NCBI RefSeq assembly: GCF_007747995.1
Contig: NZ_CP036276.1
Location: forward strand, 2,037,001-2,101,000
DNA: 64,000 nt
Source of the DNA: Symmachiella dynata
GTDB taxonomy: Bacteria > Planctomycetota > Planctomycetia > Planctomycetales > Planctomycetaceae
Direction of reading: 5' to 3'
The stretch's first letter is position 1, and each line of letters starts with the position of its first letter. Made by a program: the position numbers and the translations under genes. The notes beneath the pieces were generated by a model. It was not told where the DNA came from. It saw only the letters and a program-made list of their open reading frames with translations, and made no database searches. Positions 1-9,390 of this stretch are shown piece by piece.

Positions 1-1323
1 TTTAGAACGGGACAGCGCGACTTGGCATTCGATTTGGCATTCACCCGCGCCTCGTTACAGCTTCGCACCAAGCAATACGAAGTCGCTGCCCGCGCGTTTG
101 GCGAGTTGTATGAAAAATTTCCACTAAACGCCCGCGCCGCCGATGCGTCCTTGCTCCGCGCGTTTGCCTTGGGACAGGTCTATAACACGCGGCGCACCCA
201 AAACAAGCGGCAAGCCTATACAGAGGCGTTGGAGCAACATCGCGAACAATTCGCCGAGCATCCAACATCCGCCGCCGCCACGTGGATGTTGGCAGAATTG
301 GAAGAGCAGCGGTTACAAACAACCGTCGCGCTCCAATTATATCAGACGATCCCGGCCGACCATGCTCGTGGCCCCGCTTCGCGCGTCGCCATTGCCCGTT
401 GCTATGAAAAAATCCTCAGACGACTGCAATCGCTGGGGCGACCGACGGACAGTTGGCAGGAGATTGCCACCAACGAGATTCAGGGTTTCCTGCCGCCCCA
501 GTCCTCCAATCTAAGTTCCCCGCTCACAGAGCCGCAGTGTGAGATTGCGACCTACTTGGCCAAGATTTATTTGCATGCGACGCCACCCAATTTTGCCGCT
601 GCGGATGCCGTGTTGGCGCGAGTGTTCGACGGACGTTCCGCTGGGGCAGCAACAAACAATTCGCCGCAATTACGAAAAACCTTGGCAGCGGCAATGCAAC
701 TTCGCGTGGTTTCGCTGGCTGGACAGAACCGGCTCGCCGATGCGGGCAAATTGCTCAATCAACTGTCGGAAACTAGCCCGGTGGAAATGTTGGGCATCCT
801 GGGCGGCTTGTCCAAATTGGTGGAAGACGCCGGTGACGAAACAAGCCGCGATGTCGGGGCGCTCCAGCTGCAAGCGGTCGAAAAACTCGACACGCGACGC
901 GAACAGCTGACCCCCGCCCAGGCAAAACGCTTAGACCAATGCCGAGCGCAAGCCTACGAAGCCCTGGGCCGGATTGATGCAGCGATTGAGCTCTATGAAG
1001 AGTTGCGGGAAACGTTTCCCAAAGATCGCGAGCTACAAAGAAATCTGGGGGAGGCGCTGATTCATTGCGGAACGCAACGCTGTTTGAATCAAGCAACGCA
1101 GTTGTGGGCGCGTCTGGAAACGGCAAATAAGTCGGGAACCCCGCAATGGCTGAACGCGCGCTACTATCGCGCTTTGACCGCCTTCAAGCTCAAGGATTAC
1201 GACCTCTGTTACAAATTGACAGGAATCGCTGCGCAGCTTTACCCCGAATTGGGCGGAGCGGAGTTGAAGCCGCGCTACGAAGAGTTGTCCAAGCAATGTG
1301 ACGCCCAGCGCGCAAAAAAATGA
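1..1323 (+). CDS. TPR-repeat protein, 5' truncated by window edge
   Basis: The reading frame is open from the first base, so the true start lies upstream and at least 440 C-terminal residues are visible. The protein is rich in helical tetratricopeptide-like repeats: a segment reading AARAFGELYEKFPLNARAAD near the visible N-terminus, and another at about residues 320-350 (AIELYEELRETFPKDRELQ). There is no enzymatic motif. TPR proteins act as scaffolds for protein complexes, and planctomycete genomes carry many. The visible part is probably the tail of a larger periplasmic or cytoplasmic protein. The partner is unknown. It ends in TGA directly before a hairpin and is convergent with the next gene. 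The family call is firm; the role is not known. Confidence 0.75.
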   Translation, partial: FRTGQRDLAFDLAFTRASLQLRTKQYEVAARAFGELYEKFPLNARAADASLLRAFALGQVYNTRRTQNKRQAYTEALEQHREQFAEHPTSAAATWMLAELEEQRLQTTVALQLYQTIPADHARGPASRVAIARCYEKILRRLQSLGRPTDSWQEIATNEIQGFLPPQSSNLSSPLTEPQCEIATYLAKIYLHATPPNFAAADAVLARVFDGRSAGAATNNSPQLRKTLAAAMQLRVVSLAGQNRLADAGKLLNQLSETSPVEMLGILGGLSKLVEDAGDETSRDVGALQLQAVEKLDTRREQLTPAQAKRLDQCRAQAYEALGRIDAAIELYEELRETFPKDRELQRNLGEALIHCGTQRCLNQATQLWARLETANKSGTPQWLNARYYRALTAFKLKDYDLCYKLTGIAAQLYPELGGAELKPRYEELSKQCDAQRAKK

Positions 1324-1353
1324 GACGCAATCGCCCTAAGCAGCGATTGCGTC
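1324..1353. terminator. hairpin between convergent genes
   Basis: A perfect 11-bp inverted repeat (GACGCAATCGC / GCGATTGCGTC, 8-base loop) begins at the base after the TPR stop codon. No T-tract follows, so it is a weak or factor-assisted terminator candidate. Confidence 0.55.
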
Positions 1354-1397
1354 CCGTCTGAAATTCCAATGGAACCTCTATAGCATAGACGCGTGGC

Positions 1398-1931
1398 TTA
1401 CCACGGTGTCCGCATGTAGTAGGCACCTTGTTGCATCGTATCGGTCGGCCAGTAGACCATGGCGGGAGAGTTTTGTCCCTGCACCATCTGAGGGCGGGTC
1501 ATTTGCCAGCCGAACGGAACATGTGTCTTTCGCGACGAGGGCAAGCCCCAGCCGTAATTGTATTGCTTGCAGACAACCGGCGCGAGCGGCACCGTGACCG
1601 GCACACCATACCCCTGTTGGGAATTGATGTATTGATCGCGGCAATCGTTGCGGCTAAACGGCTCATACCGGCAGTAGCGCCGACGGTAATCGGGAAGGAA
1701 TCGCCTGCGGTGGCCATAGCCTCCGCCGTAGCCGTAGCCATTGCATTCGGCGCCGACATATCCCTCGGAGACAACTGTCGATGAGGTCGTTTCGGGGGTG
1801 CTGGTGGTCACAGGGCCGCCGGTCGGTTCGGGGACCGGCTCCTGCGCTTGCCCGCTATTCAGGCTGAGTGCTGAAACCATCAGGCAGGCCATCCCGCCTG
1901 TGGCAAGCACTTGAAAAAATCTGATTTGCAT
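1398..1931 (-). CDS. small secreted Tyr/Gly-rich hypothetical protein
   Basis: This 177-residue protein has a clear Sec signal peptide (about residues 1-29, ending near SGQAQ), then a Pro/Thr-rich stretch (residues 30-50) and a Gly/Tyr-rich segment containing YGYGGGYGHRRR. It has several cysteines (GAECNG, RRYCRY, NDCRDQ, PVVCKQ) that could form disulfides. I recognise no enzyme family. Low-complexity secreted proteins of this style are common in planctomycetes. The next gene upstream on the same strand also encodes a short exported Tyr-rich protein, so both may be cell-surface or periplasmic components. The start is the ATG just before the signal peptide. The ribosome-binding site is weak. 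Function unknown. Confidence 0.6.
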   Translation of the reverse strand: MQIRFFQVLATGGMACLMVSALSLNSGQAQEPVPEPTGGPVTTSTPETTSSTVVSEGYVGAECNGYGYGGGYGHRRRFLPDYRRRYCRYEPFSRNDCRDQYINSQQGYGVPVTVPLAPVVCKQYNYGWGLPSSRKTHVPFGWQMTRPQMVQGQNSPAMVYWPTDTMQQGAYYMRTPW

Positions 1932-2032
1932 AGGTCAAATCCTAGGTCACGAGACGGGGGATTATTGGGAATGAGGCGGTCCGCATCACACGCGATTCCG
2001 CCCTGCGGCTGGTAGGCCGACAATCGCGGGGC

Positions 2033-2506
2033 TCAGTGCGGTGGCAGGAACAACGTTTTGAAGATCGAACGTTTCCGCTTGTACTTCACGATGATTTCTG
2101 TGCCCTTCAATTTGCAGTGGCCTTTGCAACCGCTCATGCCACACCGAGGACAGACATCTTCACCACATTCGTCGTTGCAGCGATTTCGGAGATGTTTGCC
2201 AGGCAGACCGAAAGGACCGGTCTTGTGCTTGTAGTAAAACGGGGGCGCCAGATAGTGATGCTCGTGAGCATACAGGTATTCGTGGGGATAGAACGCGGGG
2301 TTGGTGATGTAGGTGCCACCCATCCGCCGGGGGACGGTTTGGACCGGCATCGGATACAGACCGGCATTCATCACAGGCGCGGTCATACCCGGCCCGCCGT
2401 TGTAGCCTTTGTCCGAAAAGAAAATATCGCCAGCCTGCGCGGCTTGCGAAACGATCAGCGTCAAGGCGACCCCTGCCAGGGCCGCGCACATTATCCGTCG
2501 GGTCAT
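2033..2506 (-). CDS. small secreted Cys-rich hypothetical protein
   Basis: The protein has 157 residues with a signal peptide at about residues 1-25 (cleavage after QAAQA). The mature part is Tyr/His/Pro-rich, followed by a Cys cluster at about residues 108-132 (CNDECGEDVCPRCGMSGCKG), which could bind a metal or be disulfide linked. The C-terminus is basic (KYKRKR) and ends LPPH. A strong Shine-Dalgarno (AAGGAGGG) lies just before the ATG. The exported location plus a zinc-ribbon-like Cys cluster is unusual. No known family is recognised. It is transcribed in the same direction as the 1398-1931 gene, with 100 bp between them. Confidence 0.65.
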   Translation of the reverse strand: MTRRIMCAALAGVALTLIVSQAAQAGDIFFSDKGYNGGPGMTAPVMNAGLYPMPVQTVPRRMGGTYITNPAFYPHEYLYAHEHHYLAPPFYYKHKTGPFGLPGKHLRNRCNDECGEDVCPRCGMSGCKGHCKLKGTEIIVKYKRKRSIFKTLFLPPH

Positions 2507-3160
2507 CGGTTTCCCTCCTTGGGATCAGTCTGCCATTTTTGGATTCGCGCCGGGTGCGCGGTTCCGGAATGTGTTTTCGGCAACCTCACCTCCGGCGAGG
2601 CCGTTTCGAATCTGCCGTTTTGTCTCTTGGGTCGGAGCTCAACCGCACGAATCCATTCGTGATCCGGCTGAAAAAATAATCTCATCAATCGGCGCATCGC
2701 CTTGAGGCGGAACGGAGCCAATCAGTACAGAAATTCGGCTCATAATGACTACCGCAATTAGTCATTCCTTCCGCTCAGTTCGTATTCCGACCATTTTTCC
2801 GAATTCGCATGCTGGTAAGGCCTTACGACTGCCGTCGCTTGTGGAAATACCGTCATGAGGAGTACAATCCGAGCAATCGCGTAGAGTGAAAAAGTCGCTA
2901 AAATCGATACAGTCACGCTCGTGAAAAAGTAACGATTATTACGGTTGCATCAATCGCCGGAGTTGCCACAATTGGCGCCGCGGCATCGGCCCCGCATCCC
3001 GGCAATGGTGCTAACACATCGCAAGTAGTGCAAACACATCGCACGGAGGCCTCCGTCATCTCGCCGCAGTGTTCGGCAGCACGGACGCGGTTGCCTTCGC
3101 TAACTTTGACAGACAACTCGACAACTGACAGTGGCAACACTGTGTCATACGGAGAAGACA
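2507..3160. other. intergenic region before topoisomerase genes
   Basis: This divergent spacer between a secreted-protein gene and the topoisomerase A gene has no convincing ORF. It holds a 12-bp perfect palindrome (GTAAGGCCTTAC, 2815-2826) and a direct repeat at 3013-3043. Both promoters should lie here, but I cannot place them with confidence. Confidence 0.6.
3013..3043 (+). promoter_or_regulatory. direct repeat upstream of topoisomerase A gene
   Basis: AACACATCGCA occurs twice, at 3013-3023 and 3033-3043. The copies are 20 bp apart start to start, about two helical turns, which is typical of dimeric operator half-sites. It sits about 120 bp before the topoisomerase start. A regulatory role is inferred from spacing only. 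Confidence 0.3.
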
Positions 3161-5587
3161 TTGGCCCCGAAACGTACCCCGAAACGTAAGCAGAGCAAAA
3201 AGGCCGTCGCCGCGAAAAGCAAAGGCAGCAATTCCAACGGCAGCAATGGAAGTAACGGTGCAGATCGAATTGAGTACGTTTCCATCAGCCAGGAAACCCG
3301 TCGACGGTACCTCAACTATGCCATGTCGGTCATCACCGCCCGCGCTCTGCCCGACATCCGCGACGGCCTCAAACCGGTTCAGCGCCGTATCTTGTATGTC
3401 ATGTTCAACGGTTTGCGGCTGACATTCGATGCCAAGCACCGTAAGTGTTCCAAAATTTGCGGCGATACCACGGGAAACTTTCATCCCCACGGCGATGTGG
3501 CTGTCTACGAAGCACTCTGTCGTATGGCTCAGGACTTTTCCTTGCGCAAACCGCTCATCGATGGCCAAGGCAACTTTGGCTCGATGATGGGGCTTCCCGC
3601 CGCCGCCTCGCGGTACACCGAGGCGAGACTGACCACGATTGCCGCTGAGTTGATGAGCGAACTGCGGTACCAGACGGTCGATATGCGACCGACCTATGAT
3701 GCGGTCACTGAGGAACCGGTCGTCCTCCCTGCACGGTATCCCAATCTGCTCGTCAATGGCGCGCACGGGATTGCTGTGGGCATGATGACCAATATCCCGC
3801 CGCATAATCTGGGCGAGGTCGTGTCCGCCTGTATTCATATGATCGACCACTCAAACGTCACCGTTGCCCAACTACTGAGATACATCAAAGGCCCCGATTT
3901 CCCGTTGGGAGGACGGTTGATCACCGATCGCCGTTCGATGCGCAAGGTGTATGAAGAAGGCCGAGGATCGCTCAAGGTCCGTGGGGAATGGAAACAGGAC
4001 CGCCAAGGCCGCAAAACCCTAGCCAACCAGTTGGTGATTTATTCCATGCCTTACAGCGTGGAGTCGGGCAACCTCGTTAACGAGATCGGCTCGGTCGTGC
4101 AGAATCGCAAACTGCCGCAACTGCTGGATGTGGTTGATGAAACCAGCGACGACAACGGATTGCGGATCGTGCTGGAAATCAAACCGGGCGCGGATCCCGA
4201 AGCGGTCATGGCCTATCTCTACAAACACACGTCGCTGGAACAAAATTTCAATTTCAATTCCACTTCGCTCATCCCCGACGGGCATGGCCTGACTGTGCCG
4301 GCGCGGTTGAATCTTGTTGAAATGTTGCAGCACTTTCTCGACTTTCGTTTCATCACCGTCCGTCGCCGTTTTGAATACCTGCTCGAGCAACTCCGCAAAC
4401 GGATTCACATTCTCGAAGGTTTTGAAATCGTCTTCAATGGCCTCGACAAAGCCCTGAAGATCATCCGCAACAGCCAGGGCAAACAGGATGCCGCCCAAAA
4501 ATTGATGCGGGCCTTCCCGTTGGATGAAATCCAAACCGACGCCATTCTCGTCATGCAGTTGTACAAAATCTCCACACTGGAGATTGATAACATCCTCGAA
4601 GAACTCGCCGAAAAACGCGCGGAGGCGAAGCGTATCGAGCGGATCCTCAAATCCGACAAACGACTGTGGGGCGTTGTCAAAAACGAATTGAAGGAACTGG
4701 CCGACGAATACGCTGACAAGCGACGGACCAGCATCGGATCGACCGACGAAATCGCCGAGTTTGATCCCGAAGCCTACATCGTCCGCGAAAATGCCAACGT
4801 GGTTGTCACGCAAGATGGCTGGATCAAACGGGTCGGCCGTATGGCGAAAGTCGAAAGCACGCGTGTGCGTGAAGGGGACGCGGTGCTCAACGTGGTTCCC
4901 GGCAGCACGTTGGACCAGATGATTTTCTTTTCGAGCGAAGGGGTCGCCTATACGATGCGGATCGACGGCATCCCTGCTTCGGCCGGATACGGTGACCCGC
5001 TGGGCAAGCACTTTCGCCTGGGGGATGGCGCCAAGATCGTCGCTGCCCTGTCCACCGATGTGCGATTTGTTCCCCAGGACAAAAAGAAACGCGGCCAAGC
5101 CACGCCCGCGCCGTATTTGCTCGTTGCCACGGCAAAGGGCCAAGTGCTGCGGATTTCGCTCAGCACCTTTCGCGCGATTTCCACCAAAGCAGGCCGCAAG
5201 TTCTGCCGACTCAGTAAAGGGGATCGAGTCGTCTTCGTCGAGTTGGCCACCGAGGCCGAAACCATGTTTCTCGCAACAAAGTCCGCCCGTATTCTGCATT
5301 TCCCGATCGAGGAAGTCCCGATCCTGGGCGGCCCGGGCAAAGGGGTCCGCGGCATTAAGCTCCAAGATGACGACGAGGTGCTCGGCGGCGTGCAACTGAT
5401 CGCCGCCCGGGATTGCCTGCGGGTGAAAAATGAACATGACAAGCTGTTAACGTTTGGCCAAATGAAATACAACGTCACCTCCCGCGGAGGCAAGGGAGTC
5501 AAAACCAGCCACCGCACCGATTTCGTCGAAATCGTCCGTCCGCATATCGAACTCGTCGATTGGACAGCCATGGAAGAATCCGAATAA
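3161..5587 (+). CDS. type IIA DNA topoisomerase, A subunit (GyrA/ParC type)
   Basis: This is the DNA-breakage/reunion subunit of gyrase or topoisomerase IV, about 808 residues. A basic Lys/Ser/Gly/Asn-rich N-terminal extension (about 45 residues) precedes the catalytic core. [12 protein letters not shown] begins at about residue 108 (quinolone-resistance region), and the catalytic Tyr is at about 152 in [11 protein letters not shown] coiled segment follows, then a six-bladed-propeller-like C-terminal domain. The standard GyrA box is not at its usual place in the first blade; an RGGKG motif appears near the end (about residues 775-779). The TTG start at 3161 is preferred because GGAG lies 6 bases before it; a GTG at 3131 is the alternative. 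The B subunit follows after a palindromic spacer. The A-before-B order is opposite to the usual gyrB-gyrA order. GyrA or ParC identity is unresolved. Confidence 0.93.
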   Translation: MAPKRTPKRKQSKKAVAAKSKGSNSNGSNGSNGADRIEYVSISQETRRRYLNYAMSVITARALPDIRDGLKPVQRRILYVMFNGLRLTFDAKHRKCSKICGDTTGNFHPHGDVAVYEALCRMAQDFSLRKPLIDGQGNFGSMMGLPAAASRYTEARLTTIAAELMSELRYQTVDMRPTYDAVTEEPVVLPARYPNLLVNGAHGIAVGMMTNIPPHNLGEVVSACIHMIDHSNVTVAQLLRYIKGPDFPLGGRLITDRRSMRKVYEEGRGSLKVRGEWKQDRQGRKTLANQLVIYSMPYSVESGNLVNEIGSVVQNRKLPQLLDVVDETSDDNGLRIVLEIKPGADPEAVMAYLYKHTSLEQNFNFNSTSLIPDGHGLTVPARLNLVEMLQHFLDFRFITVRRRFEYLLEQLRKRIHILEGFEIVFNGLDKALKIIRNSQGKQDAAQKLMRAFPLDEIQTDAILVMQLYKISTLEIDNILEELAEKRAEAKRIERILKSDKRLWGVVKNELKELADEYADKRRTSIGSTDEIAEFDPEAYIVRENANVVVTQDGWIKRVGRMAKVESTRVREGDAVLNVVPGSTLDQMIFFSSEGVAYTMRIDGIPASAGYGDPLGKHFRLGDGAKIVAALSTDVRFVPQDKKKRGQATPAPYLLVATAKGQVLRISLSTFRAISTKAGRKFCRLSKGDRVVFVELATEAETMFLATKSARILHFPIEEVPILGGPGKGVRGIKLQDDDEVLGGVQLIAARDCLRVKNEHDKLLTFGQMKYNVTSRGGKGVKTSHRTDFVEIVRPHIELVDWTAMEESE

Positions 5588-5594
5588 CAATTTG

Positions 5595-5668
5595 GTAGGT
5601 CATGCTGTGCATGACGAAACTCAAGGTTTGCATCCAACGACATTCACGTCATGCACAGCATGACCTAC
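5595..5668. repeat. paired 22-bp inverted repeat, palindrome family A
   Basis: Two exact 22-base arms (5595-5616 and 5647-5668) are separated by 30 bases between the two topoisomerase genes. Each arm begins GTAGGTCATGC and is itself nearly palindromic (GTCATGC-TGT-GCATGAC). Single related copies occur at 51985, 54680 and 58120. It may act as a transcript hairpin between the two subunit genes. Confidence 0.8.
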
Positions 5669-5691
5669 TTTAGACTCTCTTCACAATAACT

Positions 5692-7614
5692 ATGGCGACC
5701 GCGACATCGAAATCGAAATACACAGCCAAGAACATTGAAGTCCTGGAAGGACTCGAAGCAGTCCGCCGCCGTCCCTCGATGTATATCGGCGGCGTCGACA
5801 ATCGCGGCCTGCATCACCTGTTGTGGGAAATCGTCGATAATGCGGTCGACGAATACCTCGCCGGTGAAGCGGATCGTTGCACCGTCACGCTACACAAAGA
5901 TGGCGAGTCGCTCACCGTTCAGGATAATGGTCGCGGGATTCCGGTGGATAAACATCCCAAAACCAAAAAACCGGCGCTGGAATTGATCCTCACCACGCTG
6001 CATTCGGGCGGAAAATTTAGCGACAAAAACTACGCGCGCAGCGGCGGTCTGCATGGCGTTGGTTCCTCGGTCGTCAATGCCCTGGCCAGCGAAATGGTCG
6101 CCACGATTCATCGCGACGGGCATGAATGGGTGCAACGCTATAAACGGGGCAAACCGACAACTCCGGTCAAAAAAACGAAGCGGTTTCGCGGTCACGGGAC
6201 GACGATTTATTTCCGCCCGGATGTAGAGATCTTTAAGCGTGTGCACTTCAATTCCACGGAAATCTTCCAACATCTGGAGGACATCTCCTATCTGCACGCC
6301 GGATTGAAGATCGTTTTTCATGACGAGACCAAGGGGGAAAAGCACGAATTCTCTCATCCCGACGGTATCGGGGCCTATGTCGACAAACTGATCGCCGACG
6401 GCGAAAAGAAATCGATTCACGAAGCGAAGTTTCAAGCGGAAAAAGACGACAAGAAATGCCGCGTCGAGGTCGCCCTCAAATGGACGCAGAGCACCGATGA
6501 GCAAATCCGCAGTTACGTCAACGGCATTCGCACCCATGGCGGCGGGACCCACGAAAGCGGCTTCCGCAGCGGCATCGTCAAAGCGGTCCGTAATTATATG
6601 GACGTGCACAAAATCAAGCCCAAGGGGATCTCGCTGACCGCCGACGACATCCGTGAAGGCTGCGTCGGTATCCTGTCGGTCTTCCATCCCGATCCCATGT
6701 TTCAGGGGCAGACCAAGGAAAGACTCAACAACCCCGAAATGACCGCCCAGTCCGAGGGGCTCGTCCGTCCGGCACTGGAAAGCTGGCTCAACAGCAATCC
6801 CACCGTCGCCGAAGAAGTCGTCGCCCGCATGGTTCTGTCCGCTCGCGCGCGGATGGCCAGTCGCGACGCCGCTTCCGACGTCCGCCGCAAATCCCCCGCC
6901 AACAAACGCGCCAATCTGCCCGGCAAACTCTTCGATTGTCGCACCAACAAACCGAGCGACGCCGAATTGTTCATCGTCGAAGGCGATTCGGCCGGCGGCA
7001 GCGCTGCCATGGGCCGCAACAGCAAAACGCAAGCGGTCCTTCCGCTACGGGGCAAGGTGCTCAATACCGAATCGATTTCCTCAGCCAAGGCCATGAACAG
7101 CCAAGCCATCAACGATCTCGTCGAGACGCTCGGCACCGGCATTGGCGATAAATTCGACCTACACAAACTCCGCTACAACCGCGTGATTTTGTTAATGGAT
7201 GCCGACAGCGACGGCCACCACATCAGCACACTGCTGTTGGCATTCTTCTTCCGCCACATGCGCGATTTAATCCGCAGCGAACACCTCTTCATCGCACAGC
7301 CACCGCTGTACCGAATCGAATCGGGCAAACAGACGTTCTACGCCGCCGACGATCCGCACAAAGAAGAGATCCTCGCTTCTCTGCCGGAAAACCGCAATCC
7401 GGTCATCAGCCGCTTCAAAGGTCTGGGCGAGATGACCGCCAAACAGCTGCAAGAAACCACGCTCGATCCCAAAACCCGCACGCTCTTGCGGGTCGACATC
7501 GAAGCCCCCTTGGACGCCGACAAAACCTTCCAACAACTCCTCGGCAAAGACCCCGCCCCCCGCTACGAAGCCATCATGCAAGACGCCAGCTTGGTGGATG
7601 AGTTGGACGTGTAG
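5692..7614 (+). CDS. type IIA DNA topoisomerase, B subunit (GyrB/ParE type)
   Basis: This is the ATPase subunit that drives strand passage with the A subunit upstream; 640 residues, the usual length for ParE or a short GyrB. The GHKL ATPase part has EIVDNAVDE, DNGRGIP and GGLHGVGSS. A transducer domain follows, then TOPRIM metal motifs EGDSAGG (about 430-436) and DADSDG (503-508), and the C-terminal FKGLGEM. The wording around PALELILTTLHSGGKFS and KNY is closer to ParE than to classical GyrB, but I would not fix the name from this alone. ATG start; no strong Shine-Dalgarno. The palindromic spacer before it may tune expression relative to the A subunit. Confidence 0.94.
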   Translation: MATATSKSKYTAKNIEVLEGLEAVRRRPSMYIGGVDNRGLHHLLWEIVDNAVDEYLAGEADRCTVTLHKDGESLTVQDNGRGIPVDKHPKTKKPALELILTTLHSGGKFSDKNYARSGGLHGVGSSVVNALASEMVATIHRDGHEWVQRYKRGKPTTPVKKTKRFRGHGTTIYFRPDVEIFKRVHFNSTEIFQHLEDISYLHAGLKIVFHDETKGEKHEFSHPDGIGAYVDKLIADGEKKSIHEAKFQAEKDDKKCRVEVALKWTQSTDEQIRSYVNGIRTHGGGTHESGFRSGIVKAVRNYMDVHKIKPKGISLTADDIREGCVGILSVFHPDPMFQGQTKERLNNPEMTAQSEGLVRPALESWLNSNPTVAEEVVARMVLSARARMASRDAASDVRRKSPANKRANLPGKLFDCRTNKPSDAELFIVEGDSAGGSAAMGRNSKTQAVLPLRGKVLNTESISSAKAMNSQAINDLVETLGTGIGDKFDLHKLRYNRVILLMDADSDGHHISTLLLAFFFRHMRDLIRSEHLFIAQPPLYRIESGKQTFYAADDPHKEEILASLPENRNPVISRFKGLGEMTAKQLQETTLDPKTRTLLRVDIEAPLDADKTFQQLLGKDPAPRYEAIMQDASLVDELDV

Positions 7615-7695
7615 ACCAAAACACATCAGCTAGCACGCATTTTGCCGCCAAATCTACTATGCTGTACGTTATTGGCATCGCAATTTAAAAAATTG

Positions 7696-7775
7696 CGCGC
7701 AGAGACGCAAAGACGCTAAGAAAAGCTCCAGATCATAGCTTTCTTCTTTTCTTTGCGTCTCCGCGTCTCTGCGCG
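7696..7775. repeat. imperfect 30-bp inverted repeat (GCAGAGACGCAAAG type)
   Basis: The left arm is 7696-7725 and the right arm 7746-7775, with three mismatches in 30, between the topoisomerase B gene and a sulfatase. The arms carry GCAGAGACGCAAAGACGC and its complement. A T-run follows the right arm, so it could also terminate transcription. A related degenerate copy is at 9270-9350. Confidence 0.75.
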
Positions 7776-7823
7776 AGATCTTTTTTTTAATTTTTCAAAC
7801 ACCCCCCAGCAGGTGATCACCCC

Positions 7824-9215
7824 ATGCCCCCACGCATCACCGCCGTTTTTGCATTGGCCATCCTCTTCTGCGCGACAACAAACCTCCCCGCCGCTGATCC
7901 ACCGGCGAAGCCGAATATCGTGTTCATCATGGCCGATGACCTCGGCTACGGCGACTTGGGGTGTTACGGGCAAAAGCGAATTCAGACGCCGCACTTAGAT
8001 GGCATGGCGCGCGAAGGGACACGGTTTTTGCAGGCCTATGCCGGGTCGACGGTCTGCGCACCGTCGCGGTGTTGCTTGATGACCGGCGTGCATAACGGAC
8101 ATGCGCGGATTCGCGACAACATTCCGCACGGCACATTTTTGCACGACGACGATATCACGTTGGCCGAAGTCCTCAAACCGGCCGGGTATCGCACCGGAGC
8201 CATCGGCAAGTGGAGCCTCGGCGTGCATGGTTCCCAAGGAAAACCCAATGATCAAGGATTCGACGATTGGTTTGGACACCTCGATCAGGACCAGGCGCAT
8301 TTTTATTATCCGCATTACCTGTGGGATAACGACCGCATCAAATTGCTACGCGACAACCGCGCCGAAAAGCGAGGTGCTTATACGCACGACCTGTTCACCG
8401 AGCGGGCACTACAGTTCATTGAACAATCCGGCGACGAACCCTTTTTTCTGTATTTGGCCTACACGCTGCCGCACTGGTCCGACTTTCCCGGCAACACGCC
8501 CGAATCGCTCATTGTCCCCAGCGACGCTCCTTATACCAATCGTTCCTGGCCGCAGGTTGAAAAGAACTACGCCGCCATGATCACACGTATGGATCGTGAC
8601 GTGGGCGCCATTTTAGCGTTGCTCAAAAAGCAGGGCCTCGATGACAACACGATCGTATTCTTCACCAGTGACAACGGCCCCTGTGCGACAGCCAGCCAAT
8701 CGCATCGCCCCAAGTACTTCAACAGTCGTGGCCCCTTCCAGGGACAAAAACGCGACCTTTACGAAGCGGGCATCCGTGTGCCGATGATCGTCCGCTGGCC
8801 GGGACACGTTCCCGCCGGACGCGAAAGCAATCAAGTCTGGGCCTTCTGGGATGTGATGCCCACCCTGGCGGAATTAGCAGGCGTCCCCGCTCCGGAATCG
8901 ACCGATGGCATTTCCATGGCGCCGGCAATTTTAGGAAAGCCGCAAAAACAACAACACGAATTTCTATATTGGGATTACGGACACTCACGCGGCAATTTCA
9001 TGCAGGCGGTCCGCATGGGGGATTGGAAAGGCATCCGCAACGGCATCGATGCGGACATTGAGCTGTATGACTTAGCTGTGGATCCCGGTGAAAAGCAAAA
9101 CCTCGCCACGGAGCACGCGGAGATCGTCCAAAAAATCGACCAAGCCATGCAAGATTCCTTCGTCGAAACCCCCGCCTACCCAATCGTCCATCCCGAAGAC
9201 CGGAAAGGCCGTTGA
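7824..9215 (+). CDS. secreted sulfatase (arylsulfatase family, Cys-type)
   Basis: This predicted sulfate ester hydrolase has 463 residues. A signal peptide covers about residues 1-24 (cleavage near NLPAA). The alkaline-phosphatase-like core begins with metal-binding IVFIMADDLGYGD. The sulfatase signature CAPSR starts at Cys78, the residue converted to formylglycine by an anaerobic or FGE-type maturase. TSDNG (metal-binding Asp/Asn) lies at about residues 278-282. It belongs to the large planctomycete class of exported sulfatases thought to desulfate algal or host polysaccharides; the substrate cannot be told from sequence. It is preceded and followed by inverted repeats, so it is probably transcribed alone. 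Confidence 0.93.
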   Translation: MPPRITAVFALAILFCATTNLPAADPPAKPNIVFIMADDLGYGDLGCYGQKRIQTPHLDGMAREGTRFLQAYAGSTVCAPSRCCLMTGVHNGHARIRDNIPHGTFLHDDDITLAEVLKPAGYRTGAIGKWSLGVHGSQGKPNDQGFDDWFGHLDQDQAHFYYPHYLWDNDRIKLLRDNRAEKRGAYTHDLFTERALQFIEQSGDEPFFLYLAYTLPHWSDFPGNTPESLIVPSDAPYTNRSWPQVEKNYAAMITRMDRDVGAILALLKKQGLDDNTIVFFTSDNGPCATASQSHRPKYFNSRGPFQGQKRDLYEAGIRVPMIVRWPGHVPAGRESNQVWAFWDVMPTLAELAGVPAPESTDGISMAPAILGKPQKQQHEFLYWDYGHSRGNFMQAVRMGDWKGIRNGIDADIELYDLAVDPGEKQNLATEHAEIVQKIDQAMQDSFVETPAYPIVHPEDRKGR

Positions 9216-9269
9216 TGATCCTCCGGGGCTTCAGTTGCGCATACAGTCAACCTGGTTAGAAAAAGAAGA

Positions 9270-9350
9270 CTCGCGCAGAGGCGCAAAGCCGCAAAGAAAA
9301 AGAAAAGCATTCGCAGGCACGACTTTGCGAGCTTGGCGGCTTTGCGTGAG
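9270..9350. repeat. degenerate inverted repeat (GCAGAGGCGCAAAG type)
   Basis: The left arm (9270-9296) reads CTCGCGCAGAGGCGCAAAGC and onward. The right side (about 9335-9350) reads GGCGGCTTTGCGTGAG. This is a second, more decayed member of the element at 7696-7775, lying between convergent genes on the other side of the same sulfatase. Confidence 0.6.
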
Positions 9351-9390
9351 GTTTATTTCTGTTACCAAAACATTTGCACTGAAACACAGG

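Noticed and set aside
4019-5437. Long antisense frame (472 codons) across the topoisomerase A gene
   Set aside because: It lies fully opposite a well-conserved gene and has no family motif; a shadow of GC-biased codon use.
5890-7032. Antisense frame (380 codons) across the topoisomerase B gene
   Set aside because: Same reason; the forward frame has all topoisomerase motifs.
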